Positions 1-8,127 of a DNA stretch of 64,000 nt are shown here, piece by piece; positions within the stretch are counted from its first letter, which is position 1; each line of letters opens with the position of its first letter. Location: positions 408,009-472,008 of the forward strand of contig NZ_JAGWCB010000006.1 of assembly GCF_020387415.1 (NCBI RefSeq). Direction: 5' to 3'. The notes beneath the pieces were generated by a model. It was not told where the DNA came from, searched no databases, and saw only the letters and a list, made by a program, of their open reading frames with translations. The DNA comes from Ideonella benzenivorans. Lineage in GTDB: Bacteria; Pseudomonadota; Gammaproteobacteria; Burkholderiales; Burkholderiaceae_C. A program made the position numbers and the translations under genes.

Positions 1-2
1 AC

Positions 3-887
3 CTGCGCTCGGCCCACTTCGCCAGCGGCATCGCCACCCGGCTGCAGCAGGTGCTCGATGACTGGGGCTTTCTGGCCCCGCAACTGGAAGACCTGTCGCG
101 CCAGCTCAACCACGGCAAGGCCCGCCATGCCTTCGCCTTCGATCCGGCCCAATGCCTGGCCCCGCTGCCGCGCAGCGGCCAGTGGGTGCGCAGCCGGGCC
201 TACCGGGCGCAGCTGGCCCTGGGCTGGCCCGACGGGGCGGTGCCGGAGGCCGCACTGGCCCAGCCCTGGCTGGAGCCTGGCACCAGCGACGGCTTCACCG
301 GGCCGACGGCGGAGCTCGCGGTGGACCGCCTGGAGGACGGGCCGGACTTCGGCGCCCAGTGGGCGGTGATCACGGGCGACCTGGCCCGCGGCGCCCCGCC
401 GGCCCAGGCGCTGGAGGCGGTGCGCCTGCTGGCGCTGGCCAATGACTGGACCCTGCGCGGCCCCGAGGCCGAGGAGCGCCAGCGCGGCGCCGGCCGAGTG
501 CTGTCCTGCCCGGCCACGGCCTTTGCGCCGGTGGCCGTCACGCCCGACGAGTTGGGCGAGGGCTGGCAGGCCGGCGTGCTGCGCGCCCGCCTGCAGGTGC
601 AGTGGAACGGCCGCGCCCTGGGGCCGTGCGACACCGGGACCGGCCTGGCCTGGCACATGGGCCAGCTGCTGGCCCAGTTGGCCCGCCACCGCCCGGTGAA
701 GGCCGGCACCGTGGTGGGCAGCGGGCCGGTGGCCGATGGCACCGGCCAGGGGGTGGCCAGTCTGGCGGCCTTGCCGGAAGCGCCGGCCGGGCTGCAGTTC
801 GGCGACACCGTGCGCATCGAGCTCACGGGCCCGGATGGTCCATCGGTGTTCGGGGCCATCACCCAGACCGTGGTGGAGGTTGCATGA
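3..887 (+). CDS. Fumarylacetoacetate hydrolase family protein, 5' end outside window
   Basis: The reading frame is open from the first bases, so the N-terminus lies upstream of the window. The sequence follows the fumarylacetoacetase (FAH) family to its end: an N-terminal part with the AxDDWxFxAPxL pattern, a central core, and the C-terminal stretch FGDTVRIE ... GAITQTV. FAH proteins cleave or decarboxylate 2-oxo acids during aromatic catabolism using a Mg/Ca site. Oddly, the FExE pair that normally supplies two metal ligands reads F-G-A-Q here (bases 348-359), while the later N-D-W is kept. The exact substrate cannot be named, and activity may be altered. The stop overlaps the next start as ATGA. 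Confidence 0.85.
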   Translation: MRSAHFASGIATRLQQVLDDWGFLAPQLEDLSRQLNHGKARHAFAFDPAQCLAPLPRSGQWVRSRAYRAQLALGWPDGAVPEAALAQPWLEPGTSDGFTGPTAELAVDRLEDGPDFGAQWAVITGDLARGAPPAQALEAVRLLALANDWTLRGPEAEERQRGAGRVLSCPATAFAPVAVTPDELGEGWQAGVLRARLQVQWNGRALGPCDTGTGLAWHMGQLLAQLARHRPVKAGTVVGSGPVADGTGQGVASLAALPEAPAGLQFGDTVRIELTGPDGPSVFGAITQTVVEVA

Positions 888-1915
888 CGCCGTGGAACGG
901 GTGGAAAAAACGGGTCGTGGCCTTGCTGGTCGGGGGGCTGGCTGGATGGTGCGGACCGGTGCAGGCCGCCTGCCCGCCGCCGGCCGTGCCACCCACGGCC
1001 GACGCGGTGCGCCAGGGCCTGGCTCAGGCCCGCAACCACGGCTTTCTGTGGCAGATCGAACGCGACGGGCGCCGCTCCTGGCTGTACGGCACGGTGCACG
1101 TGGCCCGGCAGGCCTGGATGTACCCCGGGCCGGCGGTGCTGTCGGCGCTGAGCCGGGCGCAACGCTTGGTGGTCGAGGTCGACATGTCCGACCCCGCCAC
1201 GATGGCGGCCTTGCCCCGGCTGGCCCAGCTCAACGGCCCCAACCCCTTGCCGGCGGCGCTGGAAGCCCGCCTGCAGCGCCAGGAGGAAGCCGCCTGCGTG
1301 GGCGGGGCCCTGCGCCGCTGGCGGCCGGAGATGCGGGTCACGACCCTCAGCGTGATGGCCTTGCGCGACGAGGGCCTGGACCCGGCCTGGGGCGTGGACG
1401 GCTTCCTGACCGGCCTGGCCCACGGCCTGAACCTGCCGGTGCAGGCGCTGGAGACGCCCGAGCAGCAGATGGACATCATCCTGCAGCCCGACGCGGCCCA
1501 GGCCGCCGAGATGGTGGACACCACGCTGGACGAGCTGGAGAACGGCCAGGCACGCGCCACCTTGCGCCGGCTGGCCCAGGCCTGGGCCGACGGCCGGCTC
1601 GATGAGCTGGAAACCTACCCGCAGTGGTGCCAGTGCCTGAACACCGCCTTCGACCGCACGCTGATGCACCGCCTGCTGGACAAGCGCAACGGCCCGATGG
1701 CCGATCGCATTGCCGAGCTGCATCGCACGGCCGGCCCGGTGTTCGTCGCCGTGGGCAGCCTGCACATGGTGGGCAGCCAGGGCCTGCCGGCCCTGCTGGC
1801 GGCGCGCGGCTTCACGGTCGAGCGCGTCAGCTGGCCGGTCGCACCGCAGGCCGCTTCAGGCGCAGAATCGGCGCCTGAAGCCGCTGCCAGTGGCCCGCAG
1901 GAGACAACCCGATGA
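884..1915 (+). CDS. TraB/GumN family secreted protein
   Basis: A protein of 343 residues with an N-terminal signal peptide (hydrophobic segment about residues 11-22, cleavage probably after VQA at 26-28). The two GxxH motifs that define the TraB/GumN family are present: GTVH at residues 69-72 and GSLH near residue 290. The family is thought to be metalloprotease-like, but bacterial members have no agreed function. The start is set by the ATGA overlap with the upstream gene, and the stop overlaps the phaM start in the same way, so the three genes are probably co-transcribed. Confidence 0.8.
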   Translation: MTPWNGWKKRVVALLVGGLAGWCGPVQAACPPPAVPPTADAVRQGLAQARNHGFLWQIERDGRRSWLYGTVHVARQAWMYPGPAVLSALSRAQRLVVEVDMSDPATMAALPRLAQLNGPNPLPAALEARLQRQEEAACVGGALRRWRPEMRVTTLSVMALRDEGLDPAWGVDGFLTGLAHGLNLPVQALETPEQQMDIILQPDAAQAAEMVDTTLDELENGQARATLRRLAQAWADGRLDELETYPQWCQCLNTAFDRTLMHRLLDKRNGPMADRIAELHRTAGPVFVAVGSLHMVGSQGLPALLAARGFTVERVSWPVAPQAASGAESAPEAAASGPQETTR

Positions 1916-2514
1916 GCGAGCGTTCCCCTTTCCCTGGCCTGATGCCGGGCTTCGACTTTCTGCAGGGGCTGGTGCGCCAGGCCGGCGCGGCGCTGCCGGG
2001 CATGAACCAGTGGATCGCCCCGACGCTGGACCCCGAGGAGCTGGACAAGCGCATCAGCGAGCTGCGCACCGTGCAGTTCTGGCTGGAGCAGAACGCCCGC
2101 CTGCTGGCGACCACGATCCAGGCGCTGGAGGTGCAGCGCATGACGCTGGCCACCCTGAAGACGATGAACGTCTCGATGGGCGATCTGCGCGATGCGATGT
2201 CGATCCCGCCCGTGCCGGCGGCGGACGAGCCGGCCTCTGCGCCGGCTGCGGCGGCGGCCGAGACCGAGCCGCCTGCGGCCCCGCCGGCCGGCATGGTGGA
2301 CCCGATGCAGTGGTGGGGCGCGCTGACCCAGCAGTTCGGCCAGATCGCCGCGCAGGCGATGCAGGAGGCCCCGTCCGCTGCGCCGGCGGCGGCCCGTCCC
2401 GCCCCGGCGCCCCGGCCGGCCGCCCCTCGGCCCGCGCCGGCGGCGGCGCGCCCGGCGGCCCCCGCCGCACCGCGCAAGGCCGCGCCCCGCAAGAAGCCGG
2501 CGGCGCCGCGCTGA
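1912..2514 (+). CDS. phaM: Polyhydroxyalkanoate granule regulator PhaM
   Basis: A 200-residue protein matching PhaM of Burkholderiales. The N-terminal half is an amphipathic region with the conserved pattern PGFDFLQ ... DPEELDKRI (about residues 13-46), followed by a helical, coiled-coil-like part that binds and activates PHB synthase PhaC. The C-terminal third is a long Ala/Pro-rich tail ending in basic RKAAPRKKPA-like repeats. Such tails bind DNA and tether PHB granules to the nucleoid in Ralstonia eutropha. The start overlaps the preceding stop. Its presence implies that the organism stores PHB. Confidence 0.88.
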   Translation: MSERSPFPGLMPGFDFLQGLVRQAGAALPGMNQWIAPTLDPEELDKRISELRTVQFWLEQNARLLATTIQALEVQRMTLATLKTMNVSMGDLRDAMSIPPVPAADEPASAPAAAAAETEPPAAPPAGMVDPMQWWGALTQQFGQIAAQAMQEAPSAAPAAARPAPAPRPAAPRPAPAAARPAAPAAPRKAAPRKKPAAPR

Positions 2515-2523
2515 GCCGCGCCC

Positions 2524-3711
2524 ATGAGCGCCACCGTTGCGCTGGCCTGTCTGCAAGGCCATGCCACCCATCCAGATCCGCACATGGCCCTGGCCCTGGC
2601 GGCGGCCCAGATCGACGCCCAGCGTGCGTCCCGGCCGGGCTTCCAGCCGACGCTGGCCCTGTTCTACCTGACCGAGGCCTATGCGCCGCAGGCCGAAGCC
2701 CTGTTGGCCGACGTCGGCCAACGCTGGCCCGGGGTGCAGGTGGTCGGCACCGTGGGGGTGGGCATTGCCGCTGGCGATGCCGAGTACTGGGACGAGCCGG
2801 CCCTGGCCCTGTTGCTGATGGACCTGCCGCGGGCGCAGTTCAGCGTCTTCAGCGGTCGCCAGCCGCTGGCCGAAGCCGGGGCGGCTGCGCACTGGACCGC
2901 GCTGGTCCATGCCGACCCGAGCACGCCCGACCTGGCCGAGCTGATCGGCGAGCAGGCCGGCCGCACCGGCAGCGGCCAGCTCTTCGGCGGCGTGGCCAGT
3001 GCCCGCAATCGGCCGGTGCAGCTGGCCAACGGCGTCTACACGGGCGGGTTGTCCGGGGTGGCCTTCGGGCCCTGGGTGGGTCTGGTCTCGCGCATGACAC
3101 AGGGCTGCCAGCCGATCGGGCCGACCCGCAGCATCACCGCCTCGGAACGCAACCTGGTGTTTGAACTGGACGGGCAGCCGGCGCTGCCGGCCCTGCTGGC
3201 CGATCTGGACATGCCCCTGGACCCGCCCGAACAGCTGGTGCGCCGGCTGCGCAGCGTGCTGGCCGGGCTGACCGATGCCGGCGACCGGCCCCATGGCCGG
3301 GGCGGGCAGTTCGGCATCGACACCCGGGTGCGCCACCTGGTCGGGCTGGACCCGGCGCGGCAGGCCGTGGCCGACTGGGTCATGACCGGCCAGCAGCTGG
3401 CCTTCTGCCAGCGGGACGTGGCCGCCGCCCGGCGCGACCTGGTGCGGCTGTGCGCCGAGATCCGCGAGGAACTGGCCGGTGACGAGGCCGAGGGCGTGCC
3501 GCCCCGCCAGCTGGTGGGCGCGGTCTACATCAGCTGCACCGGCCGCGGCGGGGCGCATTTCGGCGGGCCCTCGGCCGAGCTGCAAATCCTGCGCCATGCG
3601 CTGGGCGAGGTGCCGCTGGTGGGCTTCTTCGCCGCTGGCGAGATCACCGGCCACCACCTGGTCAGCTACACCGGGGTGCTGACCGTGTTCACCACCGAGG
3701 CGGGGGCATGA
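2524..3711 (+). CDS. FIST-domain sensory protein
   Basis: A 395-residue protein with a FIST N-terminal domain (about residues 35-215, including the FGGVAS segment) and a FIST C-terminal domain (about 230-380, ending in the typical VGFFAAGEI pattern). FIST domains are sensory modules proposed to bind small ligands such as amino acids. No output domain is attached, so any signalling partner must be a separate protein. The gene begins 9 bp after phaM and its stop overlaps the next gene as ATGA, suggesting one transcript. Confidence 0.82.
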   Translation: MSATVALACLQGHATHPDPHMALALAAAQIDAQRASRPGFQPTLALFYLTEAYAPQAEALLADVGQRWPGVQVVGTVGVGIAAGDAEYWDEPALALLLMDLPRAQFSVFSGRQPLAEAGAAAHWTALVHADPSTPDLAELIGEQAGRTGSGQLFGGVASARNRPVQLANGVYTGGLSGVAFGPWVGLVSRMTQGCQPIGPTRSITASERNLVFELDGQPALPALLADLDMPLDPPEQLVRRLRSVLAGLTDAGDRPHGRGGQFGIDTRVRHLVGLDPARQAVADWVMTGQQLAFCQRDVAAARRDLVRLCAEIREELAGDEAEGVPPRQLVGAVYISCTGRGGAHFGGPSAELQILRHALGEVPLVGFFAAGEITGHHLVSYTGVLTVFTTEAGA

Positions 3712-4589
3712 CCCCGCCGCGCATTCCGCCGATCCAGTGCCTGCTGGCCTTCGAGGCCCTGGCCCGGCGGCGCAGCGTCACCGCCGCGGGCGACGAGCTG
3801 AACGTCACGCCCAGTGCCGTCAGCCACCGCATCCGCCAGCTGGAGGGCCAGCTCGGGCTGAAGCTGTTCGGGCGCGACTTCAGCCTCACCGCCGAAGGGG
3901 CGGCCTACCTGGGCCCCGTGCGCGAGGGCCTGCGGGCGCTGCAGCAGGTGCCCGGGCAGGCACCCGAGACGAGCCGCTCGGTGCGACTGCGGCTGGCGGT
4001 CACGCCCACCTTCTCGCGCCAAATCCTGCTGCCGCGGCTGGCGCTGTTCCGCCATGCCTACCCGGAGATCGAGCTGATCCTGCAGGTCGCCATTCCGCTG
4101 GCCGACGTGAAGGCCGAGGAGGCCGACCTGGAGGTGCGCTACGGCACCGGCCCCTATTCGGATGTGGAGCATGTGCGCATCCTTCGCGACGAGGTCACGC
4201 CGGTCTGCAGCGCCGACTACCTCAACGAGTTCGGCCCCTTCGGGGGCTTCGACACCATCGAGGACGTGACGCGGGCCCATTTGATCCGCAGCCCGCTGGA
4301 CCCCTGGAGCACCTGGTTCCAGGCCCACGGCATCGCCCTGCCCGAACCGCGGGTGGGCTCGCAGTTCAACGACGTGGGCCTGGTGCTGGATGCGGCCGCG
4401 GCCGGCTTCGGGGTGGCGCTGATGCGCACCAAGCTGGGCCTGAGCTGGGTCGACTCGGGCCGCCTGGTGCGGCTGTCGCCGCAGGCCGTGCCCTCGCCCT
4501 GTGCCCACCACCTGTGCTGGAAGCCCGGGGCGATGGAACGCTGGGAGTGCGCGGCCTTCGTGGACTGGCTGAAGGCCGCCCTGGCCTGA
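3708..4589 (+). CDS. LysR-type regulator, GcvA-like
   Basis: A 293-residue LysR-family transcription factor. The N-terminal winged helix-turn-helix (about residues 8-67) has the GcvA-type sequence FEALARRRSVTAAGDELN and SAVSHRIRQLE, followed by a substrate-binding domain of periplasmic-binding fold. It is translationally coupled to the FIST gene by a 4-bp overlap and lies directly upstream, on the same strand, of the lactate/glycolate operon. It could control that operon, but nothing in the sequence proves the target. Confidence 0.85.
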   Translation: MTPPRIPPIQCLLAFEALARRRSVTAAGDELNVTPSAVSHRIRQLEGQLGLKLFGRDFSLTAEGAAYLGPVREGLRALQQVPGQAPETSRSVRLRLAVTPTFSRQILLPRLALFRHAYPEIELILQVAIPLADVKAEEADLEVRYGTGPYSDVEHVRILRDEVTPVCSADYLNEFGPFGGFDTIEDVTRAHLIRSPLDPWSTWFQAHGIALPEPRVGSQFNDVGLVLDAAAAGFGVALMRTKLGLSWVDSGRLVRLSPQAVPSPCAHHLCWKPGAMERWECAAFVDWLKAALA

Positions 4590-4614
4590 ACCGGGCTGAG
4601 GCCGCGGACAGCGC

Positions 4615-4630
4615 CGAGGGTTAACCCTCG
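4615..4630. promoter_or_regulatory. Perfect 16-bp palindrome upstream of the permease gene
   Basis: The sequence CGAGGGTTAACCCTCG is a perfect inverted repeat in the 202-bp gap between the LysR gene and the permease. No T-run follows on either strand, so it does not look like a terminator. It lies about 160 bp before the permease start, a plausible operator position. The protein that binds it is unknown. Confidence 0.4.
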
Positions 4631-4791
4631 AATTGAAGAACTCTCACGCGCACGGGCAGCAAGTTTCAATCGCCCCGGCGCCCCGTCTCCCTACAGTCGC
4701 AGCCGATTCGCGGCCCCGGGCGTGCCAACCATGCCCGGGGCCGCGGTGTGTTCGCAGGCACGACGACCGCAGTACGAGGAGACAACCCACC

Positions 4792-6450
4792 ATGGCCTGG
4801 CAGCAGATCTACGACCCCTTCGGCAACATGTTCATCTCCACCGCCCTGGCCGCCGTGCCGGTGGTGGTGATGCTGGTGGCCCTGGGCTTCTTCCACATCA
4901 AGGCGCACATTGCCGCCGGCATGGGCCTGGCCGCCGCCTTTTGCGTGGCCGTGTTCGGCTACGGCATGCCGGCCGGCCTGGCCGGCAACGCGGCCATCTA
5001 CGGCGGGCTGACCGGCCTGCTGCCGATCGGCTGGATCGTTCTGAACATCATCTTTCTGCAGCAGCTGGCCGAGGGCAACGGCAGCTTCAAGGTGCTGCAG
5101 GACTCGCTCTCGGGCATCACCGAGGACCGGCGCCTGCAGCTGCTGCTGATCGCCTTCTGCTTCGGCGCCTTCTTCGAGGGCGCGGCGGGCTTCGGCACCC
5201 CGGTGGCGGTGACGGCCGGCATCCTGATCGGCCTGGGCTTCTCGCCACTGGCCGCCTCGGGTCTGTCGCTGATCGCGAACACCGCGCCGGTGGCCTTCGG
5301 CGCGCTGGGCACACCGGTCATCACGCTGGCCAAGGTGCATGGCTACGACCTGATGGAAGTGACGGCCATGATCGGCCGCCAGTTGCCCTTCTTCTCGCTG
5401 CTGGTGCCGTTCTGGCTGATCTGGGCCTTTGCCGGCCGCAAGGCGATGATGGAGATCTGGCCCGCCATCCTGGTGACCGGCCTGTCGTTTGCCATTCCGC
5501 AGTACCTGGTGTCGAACTTCATCGGCCCCGAGCTGGTGGACATCATCGCCGCGCTGGTGTCGATGGTGGCGCTGGTGAGCTTCCTGAAGGTCTGGCAACC
5601 CAAGAAGATCTGGACCTCGCCCTCGCTGAAGGGCCATGAGCAGGACGGCGGCGAGCCGCCGCGCCCCAAGACCATGGTGGCCTACAGCAGCCAGGAGCTG
5701 CTGCGCGCCTGGACGCCCTGGCTGATCCTGACGGTCTTTGTCTTCGTCTGGGGCCTGCCGCCGGTGAAGGACTACCTCAACAGCCTGTTCCTGGCCAAGT
5801 TCCCGATCGAGGGGCTGAACAACCTGGTCGAGAAGGTGCCGCCGGTTGTCAACAGCCCGCACAAGGAGGCGGCCGTCTATGTGCTGAACCTGCTGTCGGC
5901 CACCGGCACCGGCATCCTGCTGTCGGCCATCGTGGGCGCCTTCGTGATGGGCTACGGCCCGGTGGCCATCGTCAAGACCTTCCTGCGCACGCTCTGGCTG
6001 GTGCGCATGTCGCTCGTGACCATCGTGCTGATGCTGGCGCTGGGCACGCTGACCCGCTTCTCGGGCACCGACACCACGCTGGGCCTGGCCTTTGCCAACA
6101 CCGGTGTGCTCTACCCCTTCTTCGGTACCCTGATGGGCTGGCTGGGCGTGGCGATGACCGGCTCCGACACCGCGTCCAACGTGCTGTTTGGCGGCATGCA
6201 GAAGGTGGCGGCCGACCAGCTGGGCCTGAACCCCAACCTGATGGGCGCGGCCAACAGCTCGGGCGGCGTGATGGGCAAGATGATCGACGCGCAGTCCATC
6301 GTCGTGGCCTCCACCGCCACCCGCTGGTTCAACCATGAAGGCGACATCCTGCGCTACGTGTTCTTCCACTCGGTGGCGCTGGCCTGTCTGGTGGGCCTGT
6401 TCGTGACGCTGCAGGCCTATGTGCCGCCGTTCACGCTGATGGTGCATTGA
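4792..6450 (+). CDS. L-lactate/glycolate permease (LctP family)
   Basis: A 552-residue inner-membrane protein with about 12-14 hydrophobic segments, of the usual length for the LctP/LldP/GlcA family of lactate and glycolate transporters. Typical patterns include GAFFEGAAGFGTPVA near residue 125 and MTGSDTASNVLFG near residue 460. The start is an ATG preceded by an AGGAG ribosome site 11 bp upstream. E. coli LldP and GlcA are close relatives that differ in preference. Because glcDEF follow directly, glycolate or D-lactate is a likely substrate here. I cannot separate lctP from glcA by sequence alone. Confidence 0.9.
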   Translation: MAWQQIYDPFGNMFISTALAAVPVVVMLVALGFFHIKAHIAAGMGLAAAFCVAVFGYGMPAGLAGNAAIYGGLTGLLPIGWIVLNIIFLQQLAEGNGSFKVLQDSLSGITEDRRLQLLLIAFCFGAFFEGAAGFGTPVAVTAGILIGLGFSPLAASGLSLIANTAPVAFGALGTPVITLAKVHGYDLMEVTAMIGRQLPFFSLLVPFWLIWAFAGRKAMMEIWPAILVTGLSFAIPQYLVSNFIGPELVDIIAALVSMVALVSFLKVWQPKKIWTSPSLKGHEQDGGEPPRPKTMVAYSSQELLRAWTPWLILTVFVFVWGLPPVKDYLNSLFLAKFPIEGLNNLVEKVPPVVNSPHKEAAVYVLNLLSATGTGILLSAIVGAFVMGYGPVAIVKTFLRTLWLVRMSLVTIVLMLALGTLTRFSGTDTTLGLAFANTGVLYPFFGTLMGWLGVAMTGSDTASNVLFGGMQKVAADQLGLNPNLMGAANSSGGVMGKMIDAQSIVVASTATRWFNHEGDILRYVFFHSVALACLVGLFVTLQAYVPPFTLMVH

Positions 6451-6497
6451 GCCCCGGCCGGCGGCGGGATTGCCCCGCTGCCGGTCACAGCTGTTTT

Positions 6498-6542
6498 GCC
6501 GGCCGGGCCGCGTTCTTCCCGAGGGCAACGCGGCCGGCCGGC
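6498..6542 (+). promoter_or_regulatory. Long GC-rich hairpin between permease and glcD
   Basis: Two arms of about 16 bp (6498-6514 and 6527-6542) pair almost perfectly, with one bulged base and a 12-base loop. No T-run follows it on either strand, so it is unlikely to be a simple intrinsic terminator. Its position in the gap of about 160 bp between the permease gene and glcD suggests an RNA element that sets relative expression or message stability. Confidence 0.45.
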
Positions 6543-6613
6543 GGTACAGTCTTCGGGCTGCCCATGTCCCCTTTGTCGGCCCTTCGGCCTTGCCGAACCG
6601 CCCCCTCGCGACC

Positions 6614-8125
6614 ATGACGACCCCCCTGACCGACGCTCCTTCCGTTTCCCTGGACTCCGCCCGGCGTGCGGCGCGCCAGTCCGAGGTGGTGGCCGCACTG
6701 CGCGCGGTGCTGCCGGCCCACGCGCTGCTGTGGCAGAGCGAGGAGACCACTCCCTACGAATGCGATGGCCTGTCGGCCTACCGCCAGCGCCCGCTGGCCG
6801 TGGCCTTGCCGGAAACCGGCGAGCAGGTGGCCGCGGTGCTGCGGGTCTGCCATGGCCTGGGCGTGCCGGTGGTGGCGCGCGGCGCGGGCACCGGCCTGTC
6901 CGGGGGCGCCATGCCCAACCCGGACGGCGTGACGCTGGCGCTGGCCAAGTTCAACCGCATCCTGCAGATCGACAAGGCCAGCCGCACCGCGGTGGTCCAG
7001 TGCGGGGTGCGCAACCTCGCGATCTCCGAGGCGGTGGCGCCGCTGGGCCTGTACTACGCGCCCGATCCGTCCAGCCAGATCGCCTGCACCATCGGCGGCA
7101 ACGTGGCCGAGAACTCCGGCGGCGTGCACTGCCTGAAGTACGGCCTGACCGTCCACAACGTGCTCAAGGTCAAGGGCTACACCGTCGAGGGCGATCCGGT
7201 GGAGTTCGGTGGCGACGCCTACGACGCGCCCGGCCTGGACCTGCTGGCGGTGCTGGTGGGCAGCGAGGGCATGCTGGCCGTGGTCACCGAGGTCACGGTC
7301 AAGCTCACGCCCAAGCCGCAGGTGGCGCGCTGCATCATGGCCAGCTTCCCGGACGTGCGTTCGGCCGGCGAGGCGGTGGCCGCCATCATCGCCGCGGGCA
7401 TCATCCCGGCTGGGCTGGAGATGATGGACCAGCCGATGACCGCCGCGGTCGAGGCCTTCGTCCATGCCGGCTATGACCTGGATGCGGCCGCCATCCTGCT
7501 GTGCGAGAGCGACGGCACGCCCGAGGAGGTGGAGGAGGAGATCGGCCGCATGAAGGCGGTGCTGGCCGGGGCCGGCGCCACCCGCATGGAGGTCAGCCAG
7601 GACGAGGCCCAGCGCCTGAGGTTCTGGAGCGGGCGCAAGAACGCCTTCCCGGCCTCGGGCCGCATCAGCCCCGACTACATGTGCATGGACTCGACCATCC
7701 CGCGCAAGCGCCTGGCCGACATCCTGCTGGCCATCGCCGAGATGGAGAAGAAGTACCAGCTGCGTTGCTGCAACGTCTTCCACGCCGGCGACGGCAACCT
7801 GCACCCGCTGATCCTCTTCGATGCCAACGACCCCGACCAGCTGCACCGCTGCGAGCTGTTCGGCGCCGACATCCTGGAGACCAGCGTCGCGATGGGCGGC
7901 ACGGTGACGGGCGAGCACGGCGTGGGCGTGGAAAAGCTCAACTCGATGTGCGTGCAGTTCAGCCCCGAGGAGCGGGCCCAGATGTTCGCCCTCAAGGCCG
8001 CCTTCGACCCGGCGGGCGGACTCAACCCCGGCAAGGTGTTGCCCACGCTGCACCGCTGCGCCGAATACGGCCGCATGCATGTGAAGAAGGGCCTGCTGCC
8101 CTTCCCCGAACTGGAGCGTTTCTGA
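6614..8125 (+). CDS. glcD: Glycolate oxidase FAD subunit GlcD
   Basis: A 503-residue FAD-linked oxidase of the GlcD/D-lactate dehydrogenase family. It has a PCMH-type FAD-binding domain in the N-terminal half (GAGTGLSGG near residue 93, GGNVAENSGG near 161). The C-terminal cap domain carries HAGDGNLHP near residue 390 and GEHGVG near residue 435. GlcD oxidises glycolate (also D-lactate) to glyoxylate with GlcE and GlcF. The chosen ATG gives the usual family length. glcE follows after 2 bp. Confidence 0.92.
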   Translation: MTTPLTDAPSVSLDSARRAARQSEVVAALRAVLPAHALLWQSEETTPYECDGLSAYRQRPLAVALPETGEQVAAVLRVCHGLGVPVVARGAGTGLSGGAMPNPDGVTLALAKFNRILQIDKASRTAVVQCGVRNLAISEAVAPLGLYYAPDPSSQIACTIGGNVAENSGGVHCLKYGLTVHNVLKVKGYTVEGDPVEFGGDAYDAPGLDLLAVLVGSEGMLAVVTEVTVKLTPKPQVARCIMASFPDVRSAGEAVAAIIAAGIIPAGLEMMDQPMTAAVEAFVHAGYDLDAAAILLCESDGTPEEVEEEIGRMKAVLAGAGATRMEVSQDEAQRLRFWSGRKNAFPASGRISPDYMCMDSTIPRKRLADILLAIAEMEKKYQLRCCNVFHAGDGNLHPLILFDANDPDQLHRCELFGADILETSVAMGGTVTGEHGVGVEKLNSMCVQFSPEERAQMFALKAAFDPAGGLNPGKVLPTLHRCAEYGRMHVKKGLLPFPELERF

Positions 8126-8127
8126 CC

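Noticed and set aside
6498..6542. The permease-glcD hairpin as an intrinsic terminator
   Set aside because: There is no T-run after the stem on either strand.
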